Shown here in pieces: positions 35,501 through 45,526 of a stretch of DNA of 64,000 bases (positions are counted from its first letter, which is position 1; each line of letters starts with the position of its first letter). The DNA lies in the NCBI RefSeq assembly GCF_001411555.2, contig NC_049912.1, positions 26,049,722 through 26,113,721 of the forward strand. Reading direction: 5' to 3'. A model generated the notes under the pieces. The model ran no database searches. It was not told the origin of the DNA and saw nothing but the letters and a program-made list of their open reading frames with translations. Source of the DNA: Juglans regia. Its lineage: Eukaryota; Streptophyta; Magnoliopsida; Fagales; Juglandaceae. A program made the position numbers and the translations under genes.

Positions 35501-38500
35501 CCACCTAATTAGGATGGGAGCATTAGAACTTCTTTTTTGTAATTGACAGTTGTTTGGATGAATATATACTTATTTTACTTATCAAAAAAATATATATATA
35601 ACTTAAAAAAATACATATACAAAACTACATAGAAATCTGGCCGAAATTTGAAGAAAGATCAGATTTCATGCACAACTGAGAGAGAGAGAGAGAGAGATTA
35701 TTTTTGGACCTGTAGACAGGCACGCACACACATATTTAAAAATCTATTAAAAAAAGAACAACAGTAGAGGGCCTCACAGAATCAATGAAGTCATCAGCAA
35801 TCTCTAAAAGAAGATCTTGAACTTCAGGATCCAGCTTTCCCTGTGAATCCACCTGAGCACAATCCCGGGTGATAAATATATCATTAGAGCAATGAAAAGC
35901 AAAACATACAAACTGACATCTTTAGGAAACAAATGGGATTCACAGAGTGGAAATACAGGAAAGACCTGTGAGACCAAATCCTGTAATTTTCTTTTCCCAA
36001 GAAGTTGATTGGTTGCTTCTGTTCCATGGCTGGAACTCCCCCCTGGTGTCGTTGTACCAGATGCAGTAGCATCCGGTTGTGATCCAGTCAAACTTAGGGA
36101 TTTCTGCCCTGTGGGTCCAGGCACCCTTGGAGAATACTGCTGCTGCAACTGCTGCTGCAGCTGCAGCTGCGGCTGCGGCTGCTGATGTAAGGACAGGTGT
36201 TGCAATTGTGGTTGTGCAGGTTGTTGTAGTTGCTGTTGTTGCTGCTGTGGCGAAGGATGCCCCATTGGTTGCTGCTGCTGTACCAGTTGGGATAATTGCT
36301 GTTGGTTTAGGGCCATGGAGTTTTGGTGCAACTGCTGCTGCATGAGTACTTGCTGCTGCCTCTGATGTTGTTGATTACGGAATGAAGCTGAACCAGCACC
36401 AGAGACTGGTGGAATTTGCTTCAACCACTGTTGCTGTGATAAAGCATTCTGCATCATAGCTGGCTGTCCATTCTGAGTCATTCCAGATAACTTAGGGTTC
36501 AAAAATGCCAGTGATGATTTCCTGGGTAAGCTTTGAACCTGTAAGTTTGAAAAGATAGTGTGCAGGTCATAATCATGCATAAAAATTTAAATGTAAAACA
36601 TACATACAGAACCCAGCAAAACAATGGTTGTGAATGCTTATAAATATTCTAATACATCCGTAATCATCAAGTATATTAATAACATTGACGAGAATCAAAA
36701 GTGCATCCATTTCACTCCGAAAACTAGACAAACAAGATGTTATTAAAACATAAGATTAAAAAAATGATGGATTTCATTCATTTAACTATGGAAATCATCC
36801 TACATATGATCTGGAATCATCTCATTTCAAATGCTCTGAGCTAAAAAAAATGGACTTACTGCAAATGTACATAATGAAATGACTCAACTTCACGGGCTTC
36901 CAAGTACTCCCACATAATTATAATATGTTTTTGTCCGACAGTATTTTCTATGAAATTATAGGTTTTAGACAAAGCATTTTTTCCAATTAAAGAGTTACTG
37001 AATAAGTTCCCAGTCCAACTCTTGGAAAAATCTTCAGAATGTTTTGAATTTGGGACATCAAACGAGAAAATCAGAGATGCTCACCCATACTACAGCAGAA
37101 AAACACCACTTAACAATTTTTTTTTTATTGGCACCGGGTGTCCAGGAACAGCATCCCGACTAATCACGTGGGTGCACAGGACCTTGGCAAGGAGTTTCCC
37201 GCAAGTAAACCTCAAGCATTTCAAGAGAAAAATTCCTTAGTCCAATAGCCCCTAGAGATTGTTTGCACTCACTGAGATTCAAACCTTGGATCTTGGATAG
37301 GCCTGTGCAAAAAACCGCTTGGCTCGATCCGCCCGCTTGGCCCGACCTGACCCGTACAAAAAAAAAAACTGTTTTAACTACATCTCGGGTTAGACCCGTA
37401 CAACCCGTAAAAAATTTCAGGCAACCTGCCTCTTAAAACACCCATGCTTTGCAGTTTGCACATGAAAGTGAAACCCTAGCCAGCCCCCTCCCACTTCTCT
37501 TTGCATCACCTCTGTTCCCCCCCTCCCCACTTCTCTTCGTCACAACGCCATCATCCACAACCCGAGAGTCTTAAATGATTTACTTGGAGCTTCAACTATC
37601 TATACCTGCAGGGGATTTCAGTACACGCTCAAACCAACTGCCAGGCTCATCTCAGCTCGTCTTCTACCTTCACTTCCAATCCTCTGAGACGATGAGCCGA
37701 ACCAATATCACTCTGGTATGCTTCTTTGCACTGCTGCAAAGCTTATTCTTCTTTTAAATGTGGAATTCAAACCTTCATAAAAACCTTCCATTGTTTGCAA
37801 TTTTGGGTTATTACGATGGAAAGGCCCAATTGATCTGAAACCTAGTAGATACAACAACATTTACGAGATGATGCTGGGGTTTTTACCATACCTGCGATTT
37901 CCTCGGACAAGTTTTCACCTCCATGTTCCTGATTTTTTTATGAATGAAGTATTTTTTTTTTATTCTTCTTCTAAATGCCAGTCAGAAATCATCTTCTGCA
38001 TGACCAACATAGAACCTTTAAAGTCCCTAGTCCCTAGTCCCTAGTCCCTAGTCCCTAGTGCCAGTTAAAAAAAAAAGGGTCTGACTGGAAACCTTCAACA
38101 TGCAGGTCGGATCGGGCCAAAAACATGGACAGGTAACTCAGGTTGCAGGCCTAATCTTGGAGGGAGCATACCACCAAGGCCAAGGCTTTTACCACTTGAG
38201 CCAGCCCCTAGAGGTTCACCACTTAACAATTATAGAGATAAGGAATAAGCAAACCTAAAAAAATAAATTTTAAAAGGGCACAATTAACCCAAAGCCCTTC
38301 CAAAAAGTGTCAATTTATTAATCTGAGAGATACTTTGGGATTTTGGATAATGTGAACTTCATAAGCGAGCGAGACAGCATCATAGTTTGCAAAATCAACT
38401 CAAGTACGGAACCAAGCGGATCAAAACAGTTAGGGTATGTATCCTCCACCTTAAAACAAATTGTAACCTTTATATGTCACCCCGGAAACTTAGATTTATA

Positions 38501-40581
38501 AGACGAGAAATAAAAAACTTACAACCACATAGAACAACATAAAGTGACTGAGTAACATGGGAAAAGCACAACCATCAGCAGTTAACCAAATCCAGCAAAG
38601 CAATATGCATAAGGCAGCTTTATACCTGCGGAGAGTTGAGAGAACTTTGTTGTTGCAATTGCTGCCTCATCTGCCCCAGGTTAATTTGCTGGGTATAACC
38701 GAGGGAGCCGTTCGCTCTTAGTTGCGAGCTCAAATTGAGTGTCCCCATCATCCCCATTGCTTGCATTCCTTGCAAAGCTTGACTCGAGTTACCTGAAAGG
38801 AATTGAGAACCTTGGACCAGTCCAGATTTTTGCCTCGGCTGCATCCAACATTCATTTTTTAAAACTAAACAGAGATTATATTCAATTCATAAGTAAAAAA
38901 TACAACATGTTGCTAAATCAATTGCCAAGTTGTAATGCCTCTATGGAAGGCCCAAGTCACATGGCCTATACTCCAAAAGGACTAGTCAATGATACAATTG
39001 GAGCTCATTAGAACCTTATAAATAGCAAGAACTTATCATTCCCAAACAATGTGGGATCTCATACATCACCTACCATTTTCATTATTATATGGGATATCAC
39101 AATCCCCTGCCCCCACTTTAAATTCCCAACGTCCTCATCAGGCTAGTCCATTGTAGGTAGCACGGCTTAAGTCTCACATTTCTGGTTGAGATAGACTTTG
39201 ATATCATTTATAACGCCACAATGGAAGGCTCAAGTCACATGGCTTATACTCTAAAATGACTAGACAATGATACAATTGGAGTCCATTAGAACCTTATAAG
39301 AGCAAGAACTTCTCATCCCCAAGCAATGTCTCATACACTACCTATTATTTTCCTTATCATATGGAGTATCACACAAGTACTGTATGCTTAAAAATAAAGC
39401 AAACAGGATATTAATCAGGCCAACCACAAACAGGAAAATGATATAGTAACATGCATTTGGCTGATTGTGTTCCTAATGTGATCGAGTTGTGCAGGAAAGA
39501 AGGCTTTTTCCCCAAGGAGTGGCGATATCAAATAGAAGATTCACTAAGGTACCGTCTTTGAACAATTCCAGATCCCCTACGTTTTCCTGCTTCTAAAAAT
39601 TAAAGAGAAAATATATTTACAACCGTGAATTCTATAACCGCAGCGCAATCGCTTTAAAAAAAGTTAATAAAATATGAGATCCTTGAAAAAAAATTAATTT
39701 TTTAATAGTGCACCCTATTTTTTTTCAAAACAATTGGGCGGTGTTTACTTCCTTCATGGTTGTATATAGAGTTATTAAACCCTTTCAACATTCTACCTTC
39801 CAAAACAAGCAGGAATAGCATAGAAATTGCTAATTAGACTATATTAGAGATGAATGATAATTCGATTTATTACCGAAGCTAACAACTGGGACTGCAGATT
39901 GAACTGCGCTGCAGCTGCGCCCGACAACATGGGCAGATGGCCGCTCTGCCCGATCAGCGCTGACCGGGATAAGTTCCCGCTAGTACCCAACTGCTGCTGA
40001 TTTTGCTGCTGTTGCTGCTGGGTCTGCTGCTGGATGCCACCAGACCCACCAAAATTCACATTCCCATAAAGCCCCTGCTGTTGAAGCTGCTGCTGCCTCA
40101 TAGCCCCCAACTGTTGTTGCTGTTGCTGAATTTGGTTCAACCGCGACATGGACGGGGAGCGTTGCATGCTTTGCTGGATTTGATAACTCGACATGGCGGT
40201 GACATTCTGGGTCAAACTCTGTTGTTGCTGAGATTGCTGCTGTTGGGATTGTTGCTGTTGCTTTTGTTGTTGGAAATCTAATCCAACGGATGGAGTGAGC
40301 TGCTGCTGCTGTTGCTGTTGGTGGTGGTGTTGTTGTGGCTGTGATTGCGATTGGGGAAGAGGGATTTGGGGAGGAGAGGAGATATGATCAAGGGAGTGGG
40401 AGTGGGAGTGGGAGTGGGAGAGAGGGGAAGGGGCGGGCTGTGGGTTCGACAGGTTTTGAGGAATTGAGGGTGTGGGTGTTGGCGTTTGTGCTGCTATTGT
40501 TGTTGGTTGTGTCGCTGATGTTGGGTCGATGGGGTTTGAAGTTTGGAGGGGTTTTGGAGACGATGCTGCACTTTCTGCCAT
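29525..40581 (-). CDS. TAF12: TAF12, TFIID/SAGA subunit with histone fold
   Basis: Eight exons join in frame with GT/AG borders: 40581-39874, 38838-38626, 36538-35966, 35852-35778, 32004-31926, 30103-30039, 29771-29736 and 29644-29525 (622 aa). The N-terminal 480 residues are Gln/Pro/Ser-rich with long poly-Gln runs, typical of plant TAF12 (EER4 in Arabidopsis). The histone fold spans about residues 489-565 ([53 protein letters not shown]), closely matching the TAF12 fold that pairs with TAF4 or with ADA1. It acts in the nucleus in promoter recognition and histone acetylation complexes. The start MAESAASS is the first Met that leaves no upstream coding similarity; a GA-rich leader precedes it. 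Introns 1, 2, 4 and 5 hold insertions, none of which touches a splice site. Confidence 0.92.
30180..31511. other. Unrecognised insert in TAF12 intron 5
   Basis: Intron 5 is 1.8 kb. Its middle (30380-31110) is C/A-rich with plus-strand frames that are Pro/Thr/Asn-rich (for example 30694-31017) and a Gly-rich stretch near 31030, resembling a degenerate linker region of a retroelement ORF1, but I see no zinc knuckle or other signature. 31125-31511 is open but matches nothing I know. It is an insertion of unknown type or old intron sequence. Confidence 0.35.
31733..31836. repeat. Short fold-back (MITE-like) in TAF12 intron 5
   Basis: The ends are inverted repeats: ACAACCATGTTTTAAATGGGG on the left and CCTTAATTTAAAACATGATTGT on the right, 104 bp in all. 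It is close to the exon 5 splice donor but does not overlap it. Confidence 0.6.
32517..35508 (+). pseudogene. LINE ORF2: reverse transcriptase and zf-RVT, broken
   Basis: Reverse transcriptase motifs occur in order in 32517-34379: FLALIPKK and [20 protein letters not shown] (residues about 280-310), [19 protein letters not shown] (about 420-440), and the catalytic FADD (about 472), with one change visible upstream ([10 protein letters not shown] where MEKAYDHVNW is usual). The zf-RVT domain ([36 protein letters not shown]) lies in another frame, 34336-35319. The shift sits in a run of eight G at 34363-34370; one G fewer would restore the frame. Two later tryptophan positions read TAG (35317-35319) and TGA (about 35441), both single G-to-A changes. 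Confidence 0.85.
35494..35524 (+). repeat. Stem-loop in the LINE 3' UTR
   Basis: AATGCTCCCA and TGGGAGCATT form a perfect 10-bp stem around an 11-base loop that itself contains CTAATTAG. It overlaps the stop codon. Stem-loops at LINE 3' ends can be recognised by the element's own reverse transcriptase; that role is inference here. Confidence 0.7.
37119..38216 (-). mobile_element. tRNA-derived SINE in TAF12 intron 2, split by a hAT MITE
   Basis: A perfect 15-bp duplication, CACCACTTAACAATT, flanks it (37104-37118 and 38217-38231). On the minus strand it starts CTAGGGGCTGGCTCAAGTGG, with a Pol III A-box (TGGCTCAAGTGG, 38203-38192), and has a B-box (GGTTTGAATCTC, 37285-37274) and a terminal A-run next to the duplication. 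Without the nested insertion it is about 234 bp, normal for a plant SINE. A diverged second copy lies at 49198-49415. Confidence 0.9.
37298..38153. mobile_element. hAT-type MITE nested in the SINE
   Basis: A perfect 8-bp duplication ATCTTGGA (37290-37297 and 38154-38161) flanks ends TAGGCCTGTGC and (minus strand) TAGGCCTGCAACC. The 856-bp interior is non-coding, with CCCGACC-type GC motifs near the left end and a five-fold TAGTCCC tandem (about 38027-38059). An 8-bp duplication and short inverted ends are the hAT signature. Confidence 0.88.
38931..39373 (-). mobile_element. TRIM retrotransposon in TAF12 intron 1
   Basis: The target duplication is CAAGT (38926-38930 and 39374-39378). Terminal repeats are 38931-39101 and 39209-39373 (about 170 bp, diverged), sharing GGAAGGCCCAAGTCACATGGC and ATACAATTGGAG.. 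landmarks. The 107-bp interior has, on the minus strand, a primer-site-like TGATATCAAAG next to the right repeat and a polypurine tract GGGGGCAGGGGATT next to the left one, so the element runs on the minus strand, the sense of TAF12. Total 443 bp, no coding capacity: the definition of a TRIM. Confidence 0.88.
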
Positions 40582-40804
40582 TTCCTTCTGAGAAATTCGG
40601 TTAATGGAACTACGCGATTTTCCTCGGCCTAGTTCATATCCCAATTTGGGTTCCGTAAATGAGAGAGAGAGAGAAAAGAGAGAGAGAGAGGGGTCGAACA
40701 ATGAAGGGGAAGAAAAAGGCCCAGAAAGACGGGAGTGGCAGGAGAAGTTGAATCTGAACCGTACACATCAGAAATTGGAGCCATATAATTTTCCTCCTCG
40801 GGTT

Positions 40805-41780
40805 GTTTGTAATTTTATTTAATTGTTATAATTTTTTAAATTTTTATATAAAATATAATTAATTATTTAATTATTTTAAATTTTTAAATAAAAATAATAT
40901 TTTAAACCTATCTTATTTAATTTTTAACTTTTATCTCATCTTAATTTATTATTTAAATATTTTTTTAATCTTAATTAAATTAAAGTGACAAATGTAAGTC
41001 GTTATTTTAAAAAATTTGATAAATTTAAAATTTGTATGAAAACAATTAGCATGAGTCTATCAGCCTAATGTTTTTAAACAAAATAATAAAGTTTGGACAA
41101 CTGTATCCAATAGTACCCCAAATAAATTATCCTCTTGTACCTTAATTGAATCAAAACTCTTTGTTTGTTTTTTGAGATAAAGATGGGATGAATTTAAATA
41201 AAAATTAAATAAAATATTATTATAAAATATTTTTTTAATATTATTTTTATTTAAAAAATTTTAATTAAAATTAAAAAAAATTAAATTATTTATTATATTT
41301 TATATAAAAATTTAAAAAAATTATAATAATTAAATAAGATAAAATGAAATAAATTATAAAAACAAACGATACTAATAATTCTCCTCTTTCTCAATTCCGG
41401 TTGCAACCTAAGTTGAGGAGGACGATCTTTCCCCTTAAGCACGAATTAGAAAAGAAGAGGGATTGAGCCGAATTCAACATGGTTAAAAAATAAAAAATAA
41501 AATCAATTTGATAAGAAAGGTCCTGCATCTATCCTCAAATCTCCCTTGCACATTTAGTTTTAGAATCCTATATCATATTATTTCATAAAAAATATAAACG
41601 TACTTAAAAGAAATTATAAAAAAGTCTTATATTACATATTTTCATTTAATTAGAATGTGATTTATTATTTTTATATTTTTATTAAACTCATTCATACTTA
41701 AATATTAAGATAAATTAATAAAAATAATAAATTACATATTAATTAAATAAAGATGTACAGCATTGAATTTTTTTTTAATA
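40805..41780. other. AT-rich intergenic DNA between TAF12 and the ELF4-like gene
   Basis: The two genes are divergent, with about 2.4 kb between start codons. The stretch holds at least two relics of the Tourist-like AT-rich family (about 40800-40990 and 41160-41375, with ATTATAATAATTAAATAAGAT-type text). No other gene is seen. Confidence 0.5.
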
Positions 41781-42044
41781 TTTATTGTTAATACCACGTC
41801 CACTACTAACCCCAGATCGAATGCTTATATTATACGGTATGCAAATCAATCTTCTAGGCCAGAATTTTCTCAAAAGACTCATCACTGGGCTTGAGTACTG
41901 TCAATCAAATCTCGGCACAGAGTCTCTTTGTACGACTTTTTGTATGATTTCAGGGCCTTCTTCCAGCTGCTCTGGCCGAGATTTGATTCTTCTCCCATTT
42001 ATACTTTTCTCGAGAAAATATTTGAGTCTCCCTACCGAAATTGT

Positions 42045-42050
42045 CACGTG
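42045..42050. promoter_or_regulatory. G-box (CACGTG) near the ELF4-like 5' exon end
   Basis: A perfect palindromic CACGTG lies 9 bp before the inferred 5'-UTR splice donor. G-boxes bind bHLH/PIF and bZIP factors and are frequent in clock-controlled genes. A six-base match alone is weak evidence. Confidence 0.4.
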
Positions 42051-42058
42051 TTTTCAAG

Positions 42059-42935
42059 GTAAGAGAAAGAGAACGTGTATTCCGTTGTCCTCTTTTCTTT
42101 TTCAACGTCTGTATTTCTTCTTCTATTCTTCTTGTCTGTGGGTTTATGCCTGTAGTTTTCTCTGTCTGGGTTAAGTAAAACTTCCCTTCTTGTTCTGTGA
42201 GTTCCAATGCGTTTGTGTTGTTGTGTTATCACAATTTGTACTTATACGATGAAAATATCTTTCTCAAAATTCCCAAAACACTTTCTTAGTCCTCTACTTT
42301 TGACACAAACATAAATCTCTCTAGTCTCTCTGAATAAATAAAACGATTGCTTGTTTTGCTGTGTTTTCTGCAGCAAAAAGAAAATTTTATACGACATTTT
42401 TTGGTCATAGTTTTGACACAATTGAATCTTTTTACTAAACGTTGTAATATTTGAGAGTAGTTTTCTTCTACCTTGTGGGGCAATGACTGGTACTGGTATT
42501 TGGGGGTCACCCAGATTCTTTTCCACTCAAAATCAGACACGGAAATTGTTTTTTTGTACAAAAACAAAAAGAAAAGCTTCCTTTTTGTGGAAAAAGGGGC
42601 CTGCTTTTACGTCGCAAACAAATGCCCATGTCTGATTTTTCTCCTTTCTGTACCCTCTCTTATGCTCCACTTTTCTAACCGACTGTTTGCTTGCGGAGAA
42701 AACGGAGGAAACTTCCTAGGCACAACTGGGTTCTTGATTTTGTTTCTTTTTAGCCAACCAATGAGAGGTTAGAATTCAACAGTCTCTCATGCTTTCAATC
42801 TTACTTCTTTTAGCCCCCTTCAAATTTTGCAGAAATCAAATAAATTATGGTAATCCATTAAATTTCAAAATCACATGAGCTTATCTCTTGCTTTATTCTG
42901 TCTCTTTTTCATCATTCTTGGTGTTTCTGGTGCAG
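42059..42935 (+). other. Intron in the 5' UTR of the ELF4-like gene
   Basis: The donor TTTTCAAG|GTAAGAG (42058/42059) and acceptor TTTCTGGTGCAG|GCCC (42935/42936) are strong, with pyrimidine-rich sequence before the acceptor. The coding exon then needs only a 39-base leader before ATG. The borders are inferred from splice consensus only. Confidence 0.6.
42252..42260 (+). promoter_or_regulatory. Evening element (AAAATATCT)
   Basis: A perfect AAAATATCT lies inside the 5'-UTR intron. The evening element is bound by CCA1/LHY/RVE MYB-like factors, known regulators of ELF4 in Arabidopsis. Its intronic location is unusual but can work; a nine-base match could also be chance in AT-rich DNA. Confidence 0.45.
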
Positions 42936-42974
42936 GCCCGGGGCTGGTTTTGATTGAATTAAAGCGTCACTGAA

Positions 42975-43322
42975 ATGGAAGGTGATATATTTTCTGGCAT
43001 AGGAAATGGAACTGATCAAGTAGATAGCAAAGTTTTGCAGACATTTCAGAAGAATTTTGTGCAAGTCCAGGACATTTTGGACCAGAACAGGTTACTAATC
43101 AATGAGATCAACCAAAACCATGAGTCAAAGATCCCTGATGACTTGAGCCGAAATGTGAGCTTGATTAGGGAGCTTAATAACAATATCAGAAGGGTGGTGG
43201 ATCTCTATGCTGATCTTTCGAGCTCTTTTACCAAGTCAGTGGAGGCTTCATCGGAAGGAGATTCAGGTGGGAGTTTGAAATCCAATGGAAAAGCCAGTCA
43301 GAAGAGAATTAGGTCCGGGTAA
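42975..43322 (+). CDS. ELF4-like: ELF4-like protein (DUF1313 family)
   Basis: This is a complete single-exon frame of 115 aa. The DUF1313/ELF4 domain covers about residues 18-90 (KVLQTFQKNFVQVQDILDQN, LINEINQNHESKIPDDLSRN, LIRELNNNIRRVVDLYADLS), a short helical fold that dimerises; the C-terminus is Ser/Lys-rich and basic (KASQKRIRSG). The MEGDIFSG start and short tail resemble the ELF4-L3/L4 branch more than ELF4 itself. ELF4 works with ELF3 and LUX in the nuclear evening complex that represses clock and growth genes; whether this paralogue does so is inference. It is divergent from TAF12, and an evening element lies in its 5'-UTR intron. Confidence 0.9.
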   Translation: MEGDIFSGIGNGTDQVDSKVLQTFQKNFVQVQDILDQNRLLINEINQNHESKIPDDLSRNVSLIRELNNNIRRVVDLYADLSSSFTKSVEASSEGDSGGSLKSNGKASQKRIRSG

Positions 43323-45311
43323 TTTATTTAACCGAGCTTCTGCATCGATTCTGCACGCTTTCATTGTGGGATAAGAATGAGTATTTCAGTATATGAAGGA
43401 AAGGATACGAAGAAAATTTTCTTACTCCTCTATATTAGTCAAAACGTGTTGTAGGTTTTATGCTTCAGTTTAATTTTTACCATTTTCATTGGAATAACTT
43501 TTTTTTTTCCTGTAGTTTTAGGATGATTTACTTCAACAAGGAACGTGCCAAATATGAACTAAATTTCAGTGTAATCTTCTTAACTCATTGGATTCAACCA
43601 TGCTTCTGTTTTGAAATCTTCAAGTTTGAGGCAGATACTGATTACTTTGGGTACTATGGAGATAGCTTTGATCTTTATGTCTTCATTTTCTTGATTTTTA
43701 AGCTATTTGTTAGGTGAATTTGTCTGTACTGTTTTAAATCTCAATTATTGCGTCGGTCAATGAACCTTGTTCTATTGCGAAAATGTCGGTAATTTGATTT
43801 TGTGGCATATGTTTGGCAAAAGGAATTCCTTGTAGTGTCCTCACATTGGTTAAAGTATTGTAGTTGAGTGTTGGTATGTACTAATAATTCTTTTACCCCC
43901 AAAAGATGGCAAGATCTCTACGTTCAGGAATCAGAACCTCCTATTATGTCACTATAGGGAACTAAGAACATGCAATATATTTTGCAATGCCGGTAAGAGT
44001 TTTTAGACTTTTGGGTTGAAGAGACATAATTAAAGAAGGAATCTTGGATGATTCCAAACACCACCAGTTTGGAATATCATGTAGTGGTTTTGTCCTACTT
44101 AATGGCATTCTCTTAGATATTCTTGGTGTGAAAAAGGATGATTAACTGAAATTATACGAAGGAAAGTGTTTAGCTGAGTTTAAAAGAAAGCACCACTGCT
44201 TGAAGGGACAAAAACATGATCAAACAGCAGAACAAGGGCCCAATGATTGCTGAAGTGGTGGGATTGGTAGCACCTGCTTGTACTTAATTGAGATTCTTTG
44301 CTTCATACGGATTGATTTTATATTTTCCGTAGTTTTTAAAGTTGAAAAAATGTCTTTTGAGTGTTGACATTGAATTTCTCTCAACCCCCACCGCGCACAA
44401 ATCAGTTCTCCATTCTTTTGGAAAATTTATGAGCTTTCTGATATGGTTAGAAGACCCACGTGAATGATTGCATTCCACTTTAGTACAGCTGAAGTGGAAT
44501 GAGTAGTCATGCAGCAGATGAAACGCAGAAAGGTAGTTTTATGCATTGTGCTTAAATCTAACCAAGTTTCATGTCGATAGATTTATGTTACCTGGCTAGT
44601 GTTCTGCTCGTGCCATTGGCTTTAGGTGATGATCCTTTTGACCAACAGAACAAAGCAAAATGGAATGCTTGCCCACCATTGAAATGCAGCTCAATCCCAC
44701 CATATCACACAAAGATTTGATTCAAGGTTCATTTGCTTAGAAAAATTGAGTATGCTTTGATTAAAGTAATCTCTGAAGCAGAGGGAGCTTGGGATGCCAG
44801 ATACTGTGAAGGGAGATGATGCCTTTTAATTTGCCACTTTGCTGTATCGACAAATGGATAGCATAGCAATAGCATCACAGTTGCTTCAGTTGTTTTGTTT
44901 ATAAAACATGCGGCGAGATTAGCAAGGAAGACCTTTTTTCTTTTTTAATTTTTCGGAAAGAATAAGATCGAGAAAGTGATATAAATATGGGGAACTCAAC
45001 ACTCAACGCTGATCGATGAGGATAGGAAAGAAGATGTTTCAAATCATTAACCTAAACCTAGGGATGCTCTCCACATGAAGCGGTGGAACCAGACAAAATG
45101 AAATTTGTGTCCTTATTCCTCATGAATGGGCATGGAGTTTCGTGTTAGGAAATATATATACAAAACTGACCTGAACATCCTTTTTTTGGCATGGAAACAA
45201 TTTCATGAGAACGCTACCAAGAAGTCAAAATAAACGACTGCATGTCAATGTGCGTGGTTTGGGAGTTATTATTGAAGCCCTTTCTCAGTTTCTCTGTTTG
45301 CGGCTCACTTA
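43323..45311. other. 3' flank of the ELF4-like gene and intergenic DNA
   Basis: The first few hundred bases are presumably 3' UTR. Frames at 43460-43717 and elsewhere lack coding features. No other gene is supported. Confidence 0.4.
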
Positions 45312-45523
45312 GGAGACGTTTGGATTCGAAAATGAGTTGAGATGACTTGAGATGAGTTGAGATGGATTGTGAATAGTAATGAGATGAGTTGTGAATAGTA
45401 GTAAGATTTGTGAGTTAAAGTTACTGAATAGTAATAAATAGTAGTGAGATGAGTTGAAATAAGTTGAGATAAGTTAAGATGAGCTGAGATGAGCTGAGAT
45501 CTCCTTCAAATCCAAACGTCCCC
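45312..45523. mobile_element. Tourist-like MITE, 212 bp
   Basis: TTA flanks both ends (45309-45311 and 45524-45526). The ends are GGAGACGTTTGGATTCGAA and TTCAAATCCAAACGTCCCC (inverted, one mismatch in the first 12). The interior is a run of GAGTTGAGATGA-type tandem motifs. Short length, TTA duplication and terminus fit PIF/Harbinger Tourist elements. Confidence 0.85.
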
Positions 45524-45526
45524 TTA

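Larger units (their letters stand above)
32510..35590 (+). mobile_element. L1-type LINE, 5'-truncated, antisense in TAF12 intron 4
   Basis: The readable part starts at the last motif of the endonuclease domain (SDHWPILL, 32532) and runs through reverse transcriptase and a C-terminal zinc-binding domain to a stop at 35506-35508, a short 3' UTR and an A-rich tail near 35584. ORF1 and most of the endonuclease are absent, the usual result of incomplete target-primed reverse transcription. It fills most of the 3.8-kb intron, in the opposite orientation to TAF12. I could not define the target duplication. Confidence 0.85.

Noticed and set aside
36079..36345. Plus-strand poly-Ala open frame
   Set aside because: It is the antisense shadow of the poly-Gln coding exon 3 of TAF12.
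37274..38203. tRNA gene suggested by A- and B-box motifs
   Set aside because: The boxes belong to a SINE with a 15-bp target duplication and A-tail; no cloverleaf is complete and a MITE separates the boxes.
40003..40604. Plus-strand Leu-rich and Gly/Ser-rich frames
   Set aside because: They are antisense to TAF12 exon 1, whose CAG/CAA repeats create them.
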